Made by a program: the position numbers and the translations under genes. A DNA stretch of 64,000 nt from Dendronephthya gigantea. Lineage: Eukaryota > Cnidaria > Anthozoa > Malacalcyonacea > Nephtheidae. A model generated the notes under the pieces. That model was not told the DNA's origin. It did not search any database and saw only the letters and a program-made list of their open reading frames with translations. Numbering within the stretch: the stretch's first letter is position 1; each line of letters starts with the position of its first letter. Below, piece after piece: positions 33,601-43,474 of the stretch. The stretch is from positions 1,488,001-1,552,000 of the forward strand of contig NW_021163012.1 of the NCBI RefSeq assembly GCF_004324835.1, read 5' to 3'.

Positions 33601-33675
33601 CGCTCGACGTGGTGGGCTAGTGGTAAAAACGATGGTCTCCCAAATGGTCATTCGCTTTTTGAGTCCCTGCAAAAC
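33600..33675 (+). repeat. tRNA-derived repeat fragment
   Basis: GGTGGGCTAGTGGTAAAAAC resembles a polymerase III A box and TTTGAGTCCCTGC a B box about 35 bp later, followed by a T run. The acceptor stem does not form, so it is a SINE-like or tRNA pseudogene fragment. The same A-box phrase is at 34922-34938 inside the palindrome. Confidence 0.5.
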
Positions 33676-33869
33676 TGTTTTTTTTTAAAACTCTTGCAAA
33701 AGGAGAGTTAGGTAAAACTGTAAACTTTCATCGTAAGATCTGTTGGCCTATAGTTGGCAGAGCTATGATTTCTCAAACCGTAATCAATAGCTATACCACG
33801 GCCACATATAAGTGGCTTAGTGCAAGTGTCTGTCGAACGAAGACAAAATTTTTATGGTATAACTGCAGC

Positions 33870-34000
33870 GTTGCCAAATATTTTATCCCGAGATCTCGGG
33901 ATTTTCAGTCGGGATTCGTTTTTTTTGAAGCAGTTGGGATTCTTTTTGGATTTTTTTTGAAATGCAAAGCTCGGGATTTTTTTCGGGATTTTTAAAGAAG
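33870..34000. repeat. CGGGATTTTT-rich short repeat
   Basis: Five or six phrases of CGGGATTTT or GGGATTCTTTTT in 130 bp, separated by T runs. It immediately precedes the MITE at 34023. Confidence 0.5.
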
Positions 34001-34022
34001 TGGAAATTTGGAATTTAAATAA

Positions 34023-34416
34023 GGGCCTGTTTATATGATCCGGTCTAGCCGTGACGGGATGTTTTCATCTCGCTTAGCCGGGAAACTCGCCTAGGCTGGA
34101 TGGCGTGTTTATATGGAGTTCATTTTGTAGTGCAGGTTCGTTCGACGGCATGTTTTACTGTAGAAAACGAATATGCCAATATATACACATGCTCCTAATG
34201 TATGTTTATCGTGAATCATCCCGGCCAAGTGGGATGGAGTGTTTATATGGCAATTTCTCGTCCCGCGTCTAAGCGAGATCCCGGCACTTGTTGCCGGCAC
34301 ATCCTGCCAACGCGGGATAAAAAAGTGGTCATATAAACACTAACTAGTGTTTGATGTACAAGCGGGATCTCGGAAACTGTCTCGTCCCGGCCAGGCGGGA
34401 TCATATAAACACGCCC
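34023..34416. mobile_element. 394-bp MITE with ~37-bp terminal inverted repeats
   Basis: Left end GGGCCTGTTTATATGATCC and, reversed, right end GGGCGTGTTTATATGATCC continue as matching inverted repeats for about 37 bp. The phrase GTGTTTATATGG recurs inside (34105, 34230) and as its complement (34330), so the interior is itself built from end-like pieces. CpG-rich against the AT-rich flank. No coding and no clear target duplication. Confidence 0.8.
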
Positions 34417-34577
34417 GAATGTAGTCCATAGCTCGTAATTTGATAATTCAAATCCTAGGAAAACTTTCTTTTATTATGTGATTTGGATTTGGAAATTTTA
34501 AAAAATGCAGCGTGTGTACTTCTTGCAATCTTAAACGGGCGCTGCGGGTTTTTGTATGATAATATAAGGTTGATATC

Positions 34578-34648
34578 ATATGCGGCCCAGTGGTTAAGGC
34601 TACGGCCCTACCAGGTTGTAAGCGTAGGTTCGAATCCTGCATGGTAAA
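34578..34648 (+). repeat. tRNA-like SINE head
   Basis: Good A box (GGCCCAGTGGTTAAGGC) and B box (GTAGGTTCGAATCCTGC) at tRNA spacing with a five-pair T stem, but the acceptor ends do not pair. It is best read as a tRNA pseudogene or SINE head rather than a working tRNA gene. Confidence 0.6.
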
Positions 34649-35079
34649 GGTGCTAAATCCAACTATACTTTATTACTATGTTTTGAAATGAAATTATTTT
34701 AAAACTTATGTGCGTGTACGTACTTACAAAGAAACGCAAAATACCCTCTAAGTTCATCATAACGAATGTGGAGGTATTACTGAAAGAGTTTGGTTCAAAT
34801 GTCGTTCATTCACTTCATTTCTCGCGCAGTCGCAGTGAGCGAGTAATGATCCCACAATCACCACATTAGGAAATGTCTTATATACTAAGCCTTCCACTGA
34901 TGCTGCGTTTAGCAAGCGCTTATAGTCTAGTGGTAAAAACAATGGTGAAAAAGGGCATTTTAACCGTTTAACGCTATTCCAAAACTTTGAAATTCAGAAA
35001 TTCGTATTTCCTCTATTAATTTTAAAGTCTCCAAAGAAAAGATTAAATGAAATAAAAAACCTTGGTCTTTCACCAAAAG

Positions 35080-35735
35080 CAGCGGTGGCCGAGTGGGTTA
35101 GGATAGTGGTTCGTCTGTAGGCTGTGGTGGTTCAAGCCCTTGCAGTGTCAAGAAAAATAGTTGCCAACTCTTACTTAATATCAAAGTCTCGAAAGAAAAG
35201 ATTAAATCAAATAAAAAACTTTCACCCTTTCACCACCAGCAGCGGTGGCCGAGTGTGTTAGGACAGTGGTTAGTCCATAGGCGGTGGGTGGTTCAAGCCC
35301 TTGCAGTGTCAAAAATTAGGTTGCAAATTCTTATTTAATTTCAGAGACTTGTAAGGATAAGGTGAAAAAATTCTAAGTCTAAAAAATTCTAAGTCTCACC
35401 ACCAACACTGATAGCCGGTGGTGAAAGACTTAGAAAATTTGAAAAGTCTTAAGTCGAAGAAAGGATTAAGTAAAATAAGAAACTTTCGTCTTTCACCACC
35501 AGCAGCAGTGGCCGAGTTGGTTAGGACAGTGGTTAGTCCATAAGCGGTGGTGGGTTCAAGCCCTTGCAGTGTTAAAACATGAGTTTCAAAAACTTGGAAA
35601 ATTATAAAAAGTCTTAAGTCGAAGAAAGGATTAAGTAAAACAAAAAACTGTCGTCTTTCACCACCAGCAGCGGTGGCCGAGTTGGTTAGGACAGTGGTTA
35701 GTCCATAAGCGGTGGTGGGTTCAAGCCCTTGCAGT
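35080..35735 (+). repeat. Four tRNA-Leu/Ser-like units, left palindrome arm
   Basis: Units start near 35082, 35240, 35502 and 35667. Each has GCAGCGGTGGCCGAGT (A box), TTAGGACAGTGGTTAGTCCA, and GGTTCAAGCCCTTGCAGTG (B box), then A-rich sequence and a shared spacer containing TTAAGTCGAAGAAAGGATTA. Acceptor stems do not pair, so these look like tRNA-derived repeats, not tRNA genes. Confidence 0.75.
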
Positions 35736-36869
35736 GTAAAAACATGAGTTTCAAAAATTGGAAATTGGGAAATTGAACATTGAAAAGTTAAAAATTGGAA
35801 AATTGGAACGTTAAAGTTGGAAGTTTCAAAGAAGTATTGAAAAAGTTGAACACTGGAAAGTGAAAAAGGATAATTGGAAAAAAAATTGGACAATTAAAAA
35901 AAACCGGAATTTCAATAAAAATCGGAATTTCAAAAAAAAATTGGAAGTTTCAAAAAGAAAGAAAAAACATTCGGAATATCAAAAAAAATCGGAGTAAAAA
36001 AAAATGCGACAGTTGAAAAAATTCGAAGTTTCATAACAAATTCGGAATTTCAAAAAAAAATTGGAAGTTTCAAAAAGAGAGAAAAAAAATTTCAAAGTCA
36101 AAAAAAATTGGACAGTTTCTCCTCCTCTCTCTCCCCTCCAAACAAGGAGGGGAGGGAGAGAAGGGGAGGGAGGGGAGGGAGAGAAGGGGAGGGAGAGAAG
36201 GGGAGGGAGAGGAGAAGGAGGGGAGGAGGGAGAGAGAGGAGGGGAGAGAGGGAGGAGGGGAGAGCATAAAAGGGGGAGCATAGGTCCCCCGGATGAATGC
36301 TCTCCCCTTTTCTCTCTCCCCTCCTCTCTCTCCCCCCCTCTCTCTCCCCCCTCTCCTCTCCTCTCCCCTCCTCTCCCTCCCCTCCTCTCCTCTCCTCTCC
36401 TCTCCCTCCCCTCCCTCCCTTCCCCTCCTTGTTTGGAGGGGAGAGAGAGGAAGGGAGAGAGAGGAGGAGAAACTGTCCAATTTTTTTTGACTTTGAAATT
36501 TTTTTTCTCTCTTTTTGAAACTTCCAACTTTTTTTGAAATTCCGAATTTGTTATGAAACTTCGAATTTTTTCAACTGTCGCATTTTTTTTTACTCTGGTT
36601 TCTTTTTCTCTGTTTGAAACTTCCAATTTTTTTTTGAAATTCCGATTTTTATTGAAATTCCGGTTTTTTTTAATTGTCCAATTTTTTTTTTACTTTTACT
36701 TTTTTCCTTTTTTTTGAAGCTTCCAATTTTTGAAACATCCAATTATCCTTTTTTATTTTCCAGTATTCAACTTTTTCAATACTTCTTTGAAACTTTCAAC
36801 TTTAACGTTCCAATTTTCAATTTTCCAATTTTCAACTTTTCAATGTTCAATTTCCAATTTTTGAAACTC

Positions 36870-37385
36870 ATGTTTTGACACTGCAAGGGCTTGAACCCAC
36901 CACCGTTTATGGACTAACCACTGTCCTAACCAACTCGGCCACCGCTGCTGGTGGTGAAAGACTACAGTTTTTTGTTTTATTTAATCCTTTCTTCGACTTA
37001 AGACTTTTTAAATTTTCCAAGTTTTTGAAACTCATGTTTAGACACTGCAAGGGCTTGAACCCACCACCGCGTATGGACTAACCACTGTCCTAACCAACTC
37101 GGCCACCGCTGCTGGTGGTGAAAGACGATAGTTTTTTATTTCACTTAATCCTTTCTTCGACTTAAGACTTTTTAAATTTTCTAAGTCTTTCACCACCGGC
37201 TATCAGTGTTGGTGGTGAGACTTAGAATTTTTTTAGACTTAGAATTTTTTCACCTTATCCTTACAAGTCTTTGAAATTAAATAAGAATTTGCAACTTAAT
37301 TTTTGACATTGCGAGGGCTTGAACCACCCACCGCCTATGGACTAACCCCTGTCCTAACCAACTCGGCCACCGCTGCTGGTGGTGA
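36870..37385 (-). repeat. Three tRNA-Leu/Ser-like units, right palindrome arm
   Basis: Complements of the left-arm units, at about 36875-36950, 37035-37120 and 37305-37385. The outermost left-arm unit has no partner here, so the arms differ by a deletion or an extra duplication. Confidence 0.75.
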
Positions 37386-37726
37386 AAGACGGCAGTTTTT
37401 TATTTTATTTCATCCATTCTTTGGAGACTTTAAATTGAATAAGAATTCGCAAATCATGTCTTTAAAATTATTAGAGGAAGTACGAATTTCTGAGTTTCAA
37501 AGTTTTGGAATAGCGTTAAACGGTTAAAGTGCCCTTTTTCACCATTTTTTTTTTGTTGACCACAAGACTATAAGCGCTTGCTAAACGCAGCGTGTTTCAC
37601 TACATCAGTGGAAGGCTTAGTATATAAGACATTTCCTAATGTGGTGATTATGGGATCATTACTCGCTCACTGCGATTGCGCGAAAAATGAAGTGAATGAA
37701 CGACATTTGAACCAAACTCTTTCAGT

Positions 37727-39000
37727 TTGCAAGATTATTGTCTTAAGCACCAGACCATCAGCGCATGATGTTAAGGGCTACACAAGAAATCCTCACTTAA
37801 AAACTTACGTTATCATCAATACAGTGACTTTAAAAGTGGTAAAAAAATTAGGCGGCCCAGAATTGCGCGAGAAGTTTTTTGGAATATAAAATATGTATCT
37901 AACTGTATCGTTTCCATAGACATGACAGTGCATAGGGAATTGAACCCTATAACCCATTTCGGTTCCGAGACACAGGCACTGTTTTTTGGTTTTGTTTATT
38001 TTTGGGTTTCGCCATTGCAATAAATTTTATAGCTATGGCAACACTTTGTGCATGTTTTGCATGTTTGTATGGTGTGAATTCAGTTGCAGCCTTAATGTGT
38101 TAGACAAGCTCAATAGAACTTATTTTGATTTGTATGAAAGTATGAACATGTGAGCCAATTAGGAAAAGGTGTAAATATAGAGGGAAACCGGAGCGCCCGG
38201 AGAAAAACCCTCTCATGCAGGAAAATTCAAACACACTTTTAAAACAAATTTTATATACATTTACATACAATGGAATGCATTCGCTATTTCGTTAAATCTT
38301 TTATACCTGAAAGAGAAACAAAGAAAGAAAATATAAACGAAGAAACAAAACACAATTAGAACAATAATATATATAATTAGAAAATATAGAATTAACAATT
38401 ATATAATTAGAACAACTAAAATGATCCACTATAATAGAAGTTAGAATAACTGAAATTGACAATAATAGAAGTAAATCAATTGAATAAAAATCGTAACGGA
38501 TACCACAGGTAAGAGTACTTCTAATCTCTTTGGACACTAGATCAAAAAGTGAAACATATGAAATGTTGATGACAATTCTAATGTCATTCATATGGACACG
38601 AAGAGACATTAGAAAAAAATATACCAAATAGCATTATATTTGTGTTTAGTTATCTATGTGCATTTGTTTAAACAATTTCGTAACGTGTGATATATTAAGA
38701 TATAGTATGTATTTATTGTATTACTTTTACGTGATGCAAAAATGTGGAAACTATAAAGTATATAAAAAGACTACAGCTTTAGCTATAAAGTAAATAAAAA
38801 GACTACACGCGTCACTCAAAAGATCCTTAATGTCTGGAAAATTACAAACTCTCGATCCATATTTGAAGGAAGAACTTAACCTTCTGTACACGTCTCTCTC
38901 ATTTTTTACCCTTACACTGTCATTTCCATCTTGTGATTCTATCACCATAACGGCCCTCCTAACTATGCCATACTTAATACGGCTACGGCCTTAATCTGTG
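37727..39000. other. Gene-free AT-rich stretch right of the palindrome
   Basis: Contains a minus-strand B-box-like AGGGTTCAATTCCC (about 37936-37950), a GC-rich phrase with GGAAACCGGAGCGCCCGGAG flanked by GAGGG/CCCTC (38187-38216), an AATTAGAACAA-rich low-complexity zone (38350-38420), a small duplication around 38750-38810, and a D segment (38875-38995) that is repeated at 39412-39540. No gene recognised. Confidence 0.5.
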
Positions 39001-39545
39001 TTGAGTCGTTGTCATATTTTCTTTTATAGCAGTTTGATTGGCATTTACAACTGAAAGCTGTAGAGCAAGAAAGAAGAAGTTTGAGGAGAGAAGAAACCAG
39101 ATGTGGTTACAATGGGTCCCCAAACATGGTCGTCGTGTCCTTCCTCGACATCTTAATATTGCAACAACTTATGATACCTTTTCTGCACGAGTTTTATACT
39201 TCGTCACCAGTTCTTAGCTCTGTCGCACCCTTTTTCATATTCTGAATGATATAACTGCACCTACAGCAACTTGTCTAATATATATTTCCCCAGAAAGAAC
39301 TAGAATTTTGGCGACTAAAACGTTACGTATCTTTCGGATAATTTGATCCCATCTGAAGATAAAGATCTTCTTCAAGAAGCAGTCATCGGTCAAAACTACG
39401 CCGTAATTCTTAAAGATGGGGAAACTAAACTTCTGTACACGTCTCTCTTATCTTTTACCCTCACACTGTCATTTCCATCTTGTAATTCTACCACCATAAG
39501 TTTAACGGCCCTCCTAACTATATGCCATACTTAACGGCCTTAATC
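38875..39545. repeat. D segments, diverged relatives of the F satellite
   Basis: 38875-38995 and 39412-39540 share CTTCTGTACACGTCTCTCT, CACACTGTCATTTCCATCTTG and AACGGCCCTCCTAACTAT. The order 'aactt..ctgtac..tct..actgtcatttccatcttg' parallels the F satellite (45065 onward), so D may be a single-copy ancestor or outlier of F. Confidence 0.6.
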
Positions 39546-40445
39546 TTCCCATAAGAATAACGCTTATTTTATCAGATGGCAGTCACATATTTTTAAGACC
39601 AATTGACTCGCTTAATACAGAATAAAATTCTAGGGAATTCATCGCATATTCCTTCCATTTTTACGATCCAGCGATGATCCGGACGCATTCTCATGAATAA
39701 ACCATGAAGAAACCTCTCCCATTAGATAAAAGATCTTTGAGTTTTGGTCGTTATTCGTCATTTACTTAGAATTTCAGTACATGAAAAATCTTCCCACCGT
39801 TGAAGACCTGATTGGGCATGATATTACTAAAGAAAAAAGTTGCTTGTATTAGGGACTCCAGCTTGCTGATGCATGAGCATCGATCTAAGATGATTCGGTG
39901 CACATAATTTGACCATAAGCAAAAGAAACCATACGATAAAAAGATACGATCAGAATATGACTTAATCTGACGGGATCATCCATTGTGTGCGTTAGCTGAA
40001 TCATAGGATCATCCACTGTGTTGAGTTTTTGTCATATTTTCTTTTATAGCAGTTTGATTGGCATTTACAACTGAAAGCTGTAGAGCAAGAAAGAAGAAAT
40101 TTGAGGAAAGAAAAACCAGATGTGTTTACAATGGGTCCCCAGCATGGTCGTCGTGTCCTTCCTCGATATCTTAACATTGCAAAACTTGATACCTTTTCTT
40201 CACTAGTTCTATACTTTGTCACCATGCAGTTCTTAGCTTTGTCGTACCCATATTCTAAATGATATGACCACCTACAGCAACTTATCTATTATATATTTCC
40301 CCAGAAAGAACTAGAATTTTGGCGACTAAAACGTTACGAATCTTTCGGATAATTTGATCCCATCTGAAGATAAAGATCTTCTAGAAGCCGTCATCGGTCA
40401 CAACTACGTCGTAATTCTTAAAGATGGAAAGTTTTTCTGAGTCGT
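39003..40445 (+). repeat. Duplicated exon-like module A (two copies)
   Basis: A1 (39003-39420) and A2 (40019-40440) are clear direct repeats. In A2 an AG at 40048-40049 precedes a frame reading QFDWHLQLKAVEQERR, then PDVFTMGPQHGRRVLPRYLN. Further on, TTCCCCAG at 40297-40304 (39286-39293 in A1) precedes KELEFWRLKRY, followed in another frame by LIPSEDKDLLEAVIGHNYVV. Between the copies, an AG at 39776 precedes YMKNLPTVEDLIGHDITKEK. The phrases look like exons of a real protein, but A1 and A2 differ by indels and neither reads through. Probably gene remnants; family not recognised. Confidence 0.5.
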
Positions 40446-40959
40446 GACCGGCTCATCGTTTACTTGAAGCTTCAAGTGTATAGAAGAACACAAGAGGTGT
40501 TGAAGAGCTGAATGAAAATTCTTAATTGGGCCCTGCATTATGATTCCAAGTGGAGAAAAAGGTATTAAATAAATTAATACAATCAGAATATAACATAGCC
40601 TGATAGTGCGCTCTAAAATACTGCATCGATCAATCATGGTATCCTCTATTAGTTCACCCGAGGATAAAGAACTTATAAGCTTAGGTAATAGTGTTGAGAA
40701 CATTGGAGAAAAACAAAAGTATTCTTGCTGTTCTCTGTACAGCTCACTTTCAAAAAGGGTTGATATGAATGCAACTGAGGAAGCACATGAGAAATTCAGC
40801 ATATAAAAAACATAAACACCGTAGTGCACGCAAAATTGTTTAGTTAAAGAATAAGATTTGCTACTAGCTTAAAGGTGCCATTCGTATAGATATGACATCC
40901 TTGGGCAGTGTATCCTAGTACCTAGCTATTGTTTTTAGAAGCCAGTAGCAAAAAAGCCA

Positions 40960-41355
40960 ATCTTGCTAAAGCTATATAGCAATAGCAACTTTTTTGGTTT
41001 TACAGAAACAACTACCGTAAAAGTTAAAACTTTCAATTTGACTAACAAACACGTACTACGTTTTCTGCTAAGGCGTGTAGCAATAGCAAATTGATATATC
41101 CTGACCTTTTATTTTTACTTGAAGAGACCCCTATTTATATATTTCCTTGCTAAGGCTTGTAGCAATAGCATAAATTTTTGTCCTCATGAGAGCAATAGAG
41201 AGCCACACGCTGTTTTTTTCCTTCTGAGGTTTATAGCAATAGCAATAACTGGCTGTCCTTGTAAACTGACAGCAACGAAAAGACACGTAGCTAATGAGTT
41301 TTGTTCCAGCTAAAGCTTATAGCAATAGGACAATTGCTGTCCTTTTAGACTGACA
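40960..41355. repeat. S array, unit 1 (about 75-80 bp)
   Basis: Five or so degenerate copies of GCTAAAGCTTATAGCAATAG plus CACAATTGCTGTCC, TTTTAGACTGACAGCTATGA and AAAGACAC. Each copy can form GCTGTC/GACAGC and AGCAAT/ATTGCT stems. Confidence 0.85.
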
Positions 41356-41358
41356 GCT

Positions 41359-41550
41359 ATGAAATCAAAACATTGCAATCTAATTAATTTCCCAAGATAC
41401 CAGCGAAATATCCCACCATTTAGCAAGACAAACAATGCATGTAAAAAGCGGCGCAATCTTCCCACATACAAAGTTTGTATACAGAATAATCAGATATTTG
41501 ATGCAAAGACCTTGAAAAGTTTAGAAGAATGCAATGCCACCGCCCTTTAA
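41359..41550 (+). CDS. Small conserved open frame, unit 1 copy (possible terminal exon)
   Basis: A 63-residue frame from ATG to TAA, containing FPRYQRNIPPFSKTNNACKK, NLPTYKVCIQNNQIFDAKTL and a C-terminal LEECNATAL. An AATAAA lies about 35 nt after the stop, then a G/T-rich stretch. A splice-acceptor-like TTTCCCAAG precedes RYQRN, so it could instead be the last exon of a longer transcript. No signal peptide, no family recognised. The unit 3 copy is also open, with two amino-acid changes. Confidence 0.4.
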   Translation: MKSKHCNLINFPRYQRNIPPFSKTNNACKKRRNLPTYKVCIQNNQIFDAKTLKSLEECNATAL

Positions 41551-41639
41551 CTTTAATTCAGTCCAACTTTTTAATATGTAAAAATAATAAATATTTATAA
41601 GCAATAAGAGAGTAGAGTTTGAGTAGCGAAGAGCAAGCC

Positions 41640-42684
41640 TGCATGATTGTGTAGTTGCAGGAACACAATTCCGTATATCCTCCTTTTAATGGCGTCTACT
41701 ACAGGTAATGAGGTTGAAACCTATTCCATAAAAGACAATAAGCTTTGTCGATCATAGCCTTCTCCGAAGTTGAATAAAAGTTTCAGAAAACGTAATCAAA
41801 TTAGATACATGATCACAGTAAAGTATAGCATATTTCCCCACAGGAAATAGGTTTCCAAATCGGTTATCTCATCCACAACGCAGAATACTATAGTAGGTTT
41901 CTGTAATGCTTAACTCCATTTCACGTCTTTACTTCACCTGTCACATGATTCCAGGAAGAACAACCGTGGTGAATTCTCATAGGATAATGTTTCCATTAAG
42001 TAGAGTTTCTAGTTTGCAAAACGAAGCCAGATTGAAGTGACGAAACTCAGTGCAGTACATCCTGTTGCTTAAGGCATATGCCAGAGGAAATGGGTTGCCA
42101 TCTCTTTCTCACAACACAGATTTCACTTTTTCGTTTTTTACGTAGCCTTTTTCGATACCATGAGGCAACTACTTACAACTCCTTTGCTTCACATATTGCT
42201 TCATTTCTCATAAAGAACAAGCGTCTGACATCTAATGAATTGATATTTCTAGCAATCACAACAGAAGTTCAATAGAAGAAGAACAATCCAGATGGTGGTT
42301 ACATGAACACAGTATAGAGTCTATATCCTCTTTAAATGGCATTTGCTATAGAAAACGGGTTTCTACGTCTCTTCCACGACACATGACTAATGTACATTTG
42401 CCGAACCCTTCTTAGACATCCGTAATAATATAACAACCGAACTCATGGTGGCCCTTGTTTCACAATCACAGCTTTTTCATATAATTCCTCCAAAGTCAAA
42501 GACAAACATTCTGAAGTCTTATGCTTTATAAGAAAAAGTAGATGATTGAGAAAAGAAGAAAAGAGTGAAGTATATCTTCGTTCTTCAAACATTTGTTACA
42601 GGAAATGGTTTCCGAATTTTTTTCACAACATGCACAGAATTTGCTTTGTCGTAGCTTTCTCTGATTCTTAACAATTCAACAACC
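41640..42684 (+). repeat. M-module block, unit 1
   Basis: Five diverged copies of a ~200-280 bp module, near 41640, 41830, 42030, 42280 and 42560. Each keeps a run like 'gaacacag..tatatcctc.tt.aatggc.t.tgctacaggaaatgggtttcc' and a CTTTCTCACAAC-like phrase. The first is bounded by TGCAG and GTAATGAG and reads EHNSVYPPFNGVYYR over 44 nt (41661-41704); the last reads EKSEVYLRSSNICYR. The P satellite grows out of the tail of the last module. Confidence 0.6.
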
Positions 42685-43315
42685 TATGACAGCTGTATAT
42701 GTCAGCCATTACATTATTTGCAAGAAAGAACAAGTGTTCTCAGGTCAACTATGACAGCTGTATATCATCCATTATATATTTTCCAAGAACGAAGAGCGTT
42801 TGAGGTCAACCTATGACAGCTGTATGTCATCCATTATATAATTTCAAGAAAGAACAAGCGTCCTGAAGCCAACCTATGACAGCTATATGTCATCCATTAT
42901 ATAATTTCAAGAAAGAACTAGCGTTCTGAGGTCAACCTATGACAGCTGTATGTCATCCATTATATAATTTCAAGAAAGAACAAGCGTCCTGAAGCCAACC
43001 TATGACAGCTATATGTCATCCATTATATAATTTCAAGAAAGAACTAGCGTTCTGAGGTCAACCTATGACAGCTGTATGTCATCCATTATATAAATTCAAG
43101 AAAGAAAAAGCGTTCTGAGGTCAACCTATGACAGCTGTATGTCATCCATTATATAATTTCAAGAAAGAACAAGCGATCTGAGGTCAACCTATGACAGCTG
43201 TATGTCATCCATTATATAATTTCAAGAAAGAACAAGCGTTGTGAGGTCAACCTATGACAGCTGTATGTCATCCATTATATTATTTCCAAGAAAGAACAAG
43301 CGATCTGACGTCTAG
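42685..43315. repeat. P satellite, unit 1 (63 bp, ~10 copies)
   Basis: Consensus pieces CCTATGACAGCTGTATGTCA, TCCATTATATAATTTCAAGA and AAGAACAAGCGTTCTGAGGT. Each copy contains the imperfect palindrome TGACAGCTGTATGTCA. It ends at GATCTGACGTCTAG. Confidence 0.92.
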
Positions 43316-43474
43316 GGAATTGATGCTTATAAGGAGGTAAACTTTCTTAACCACACCCTGATTTCTCGAAACCATAATTCGTCATCGGAAAGCTTGCTGT
43401 AATACGTCGAAAAATTACAAATAATAAGATAAAGAATAAATAAAACTACTTAAAGATTTATTTACTACCTTAAA

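Larger units (their letters stand above)
34779..37726. repeat. 2.95-kb palindrome carrying tRNA-like arrays
   Basis: The left arm begins ACTGAAAGAGTTTGGTTCAA at 34779 and the right arm ends with its complement at 37726. The arms match, with substitutions and indels, inward to a centre near 36281. The outer ~150 bp of each arm includes TGCGTTTAGCAAGCGCTTAT. Inside are tRNA-like units (four in the left arm, three in the right), then AT-rich TTGGAA/GTTTCAAA repeats. The innermost ~350 bp is an oligopurine run (36146-36267) joined to an oligopyrimidine run (36296-36430). At the very centre GGGGGAGCATAGGTCCCCC forms a small hairpin. No target duplication seen. The outer arms lack coding. Confidence 0.92.

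Noticed and set aside
35979-36626. Long open frames on both strands through the purine/pyrimidine core
   Set aside because: They translate to Arg/Glu/Gly or Ser/Pro/Leu runs typical of GGGAGA low-complexity DNA inside a palindrome.
35080-37385. Seven functional tRNA-Leu/Ser genes
   Set aside because: A and B boxes are good, but acceptor stems do not pair and the 3' ends run into A-rich repeat tails; they look like tRNA-derived repeats.
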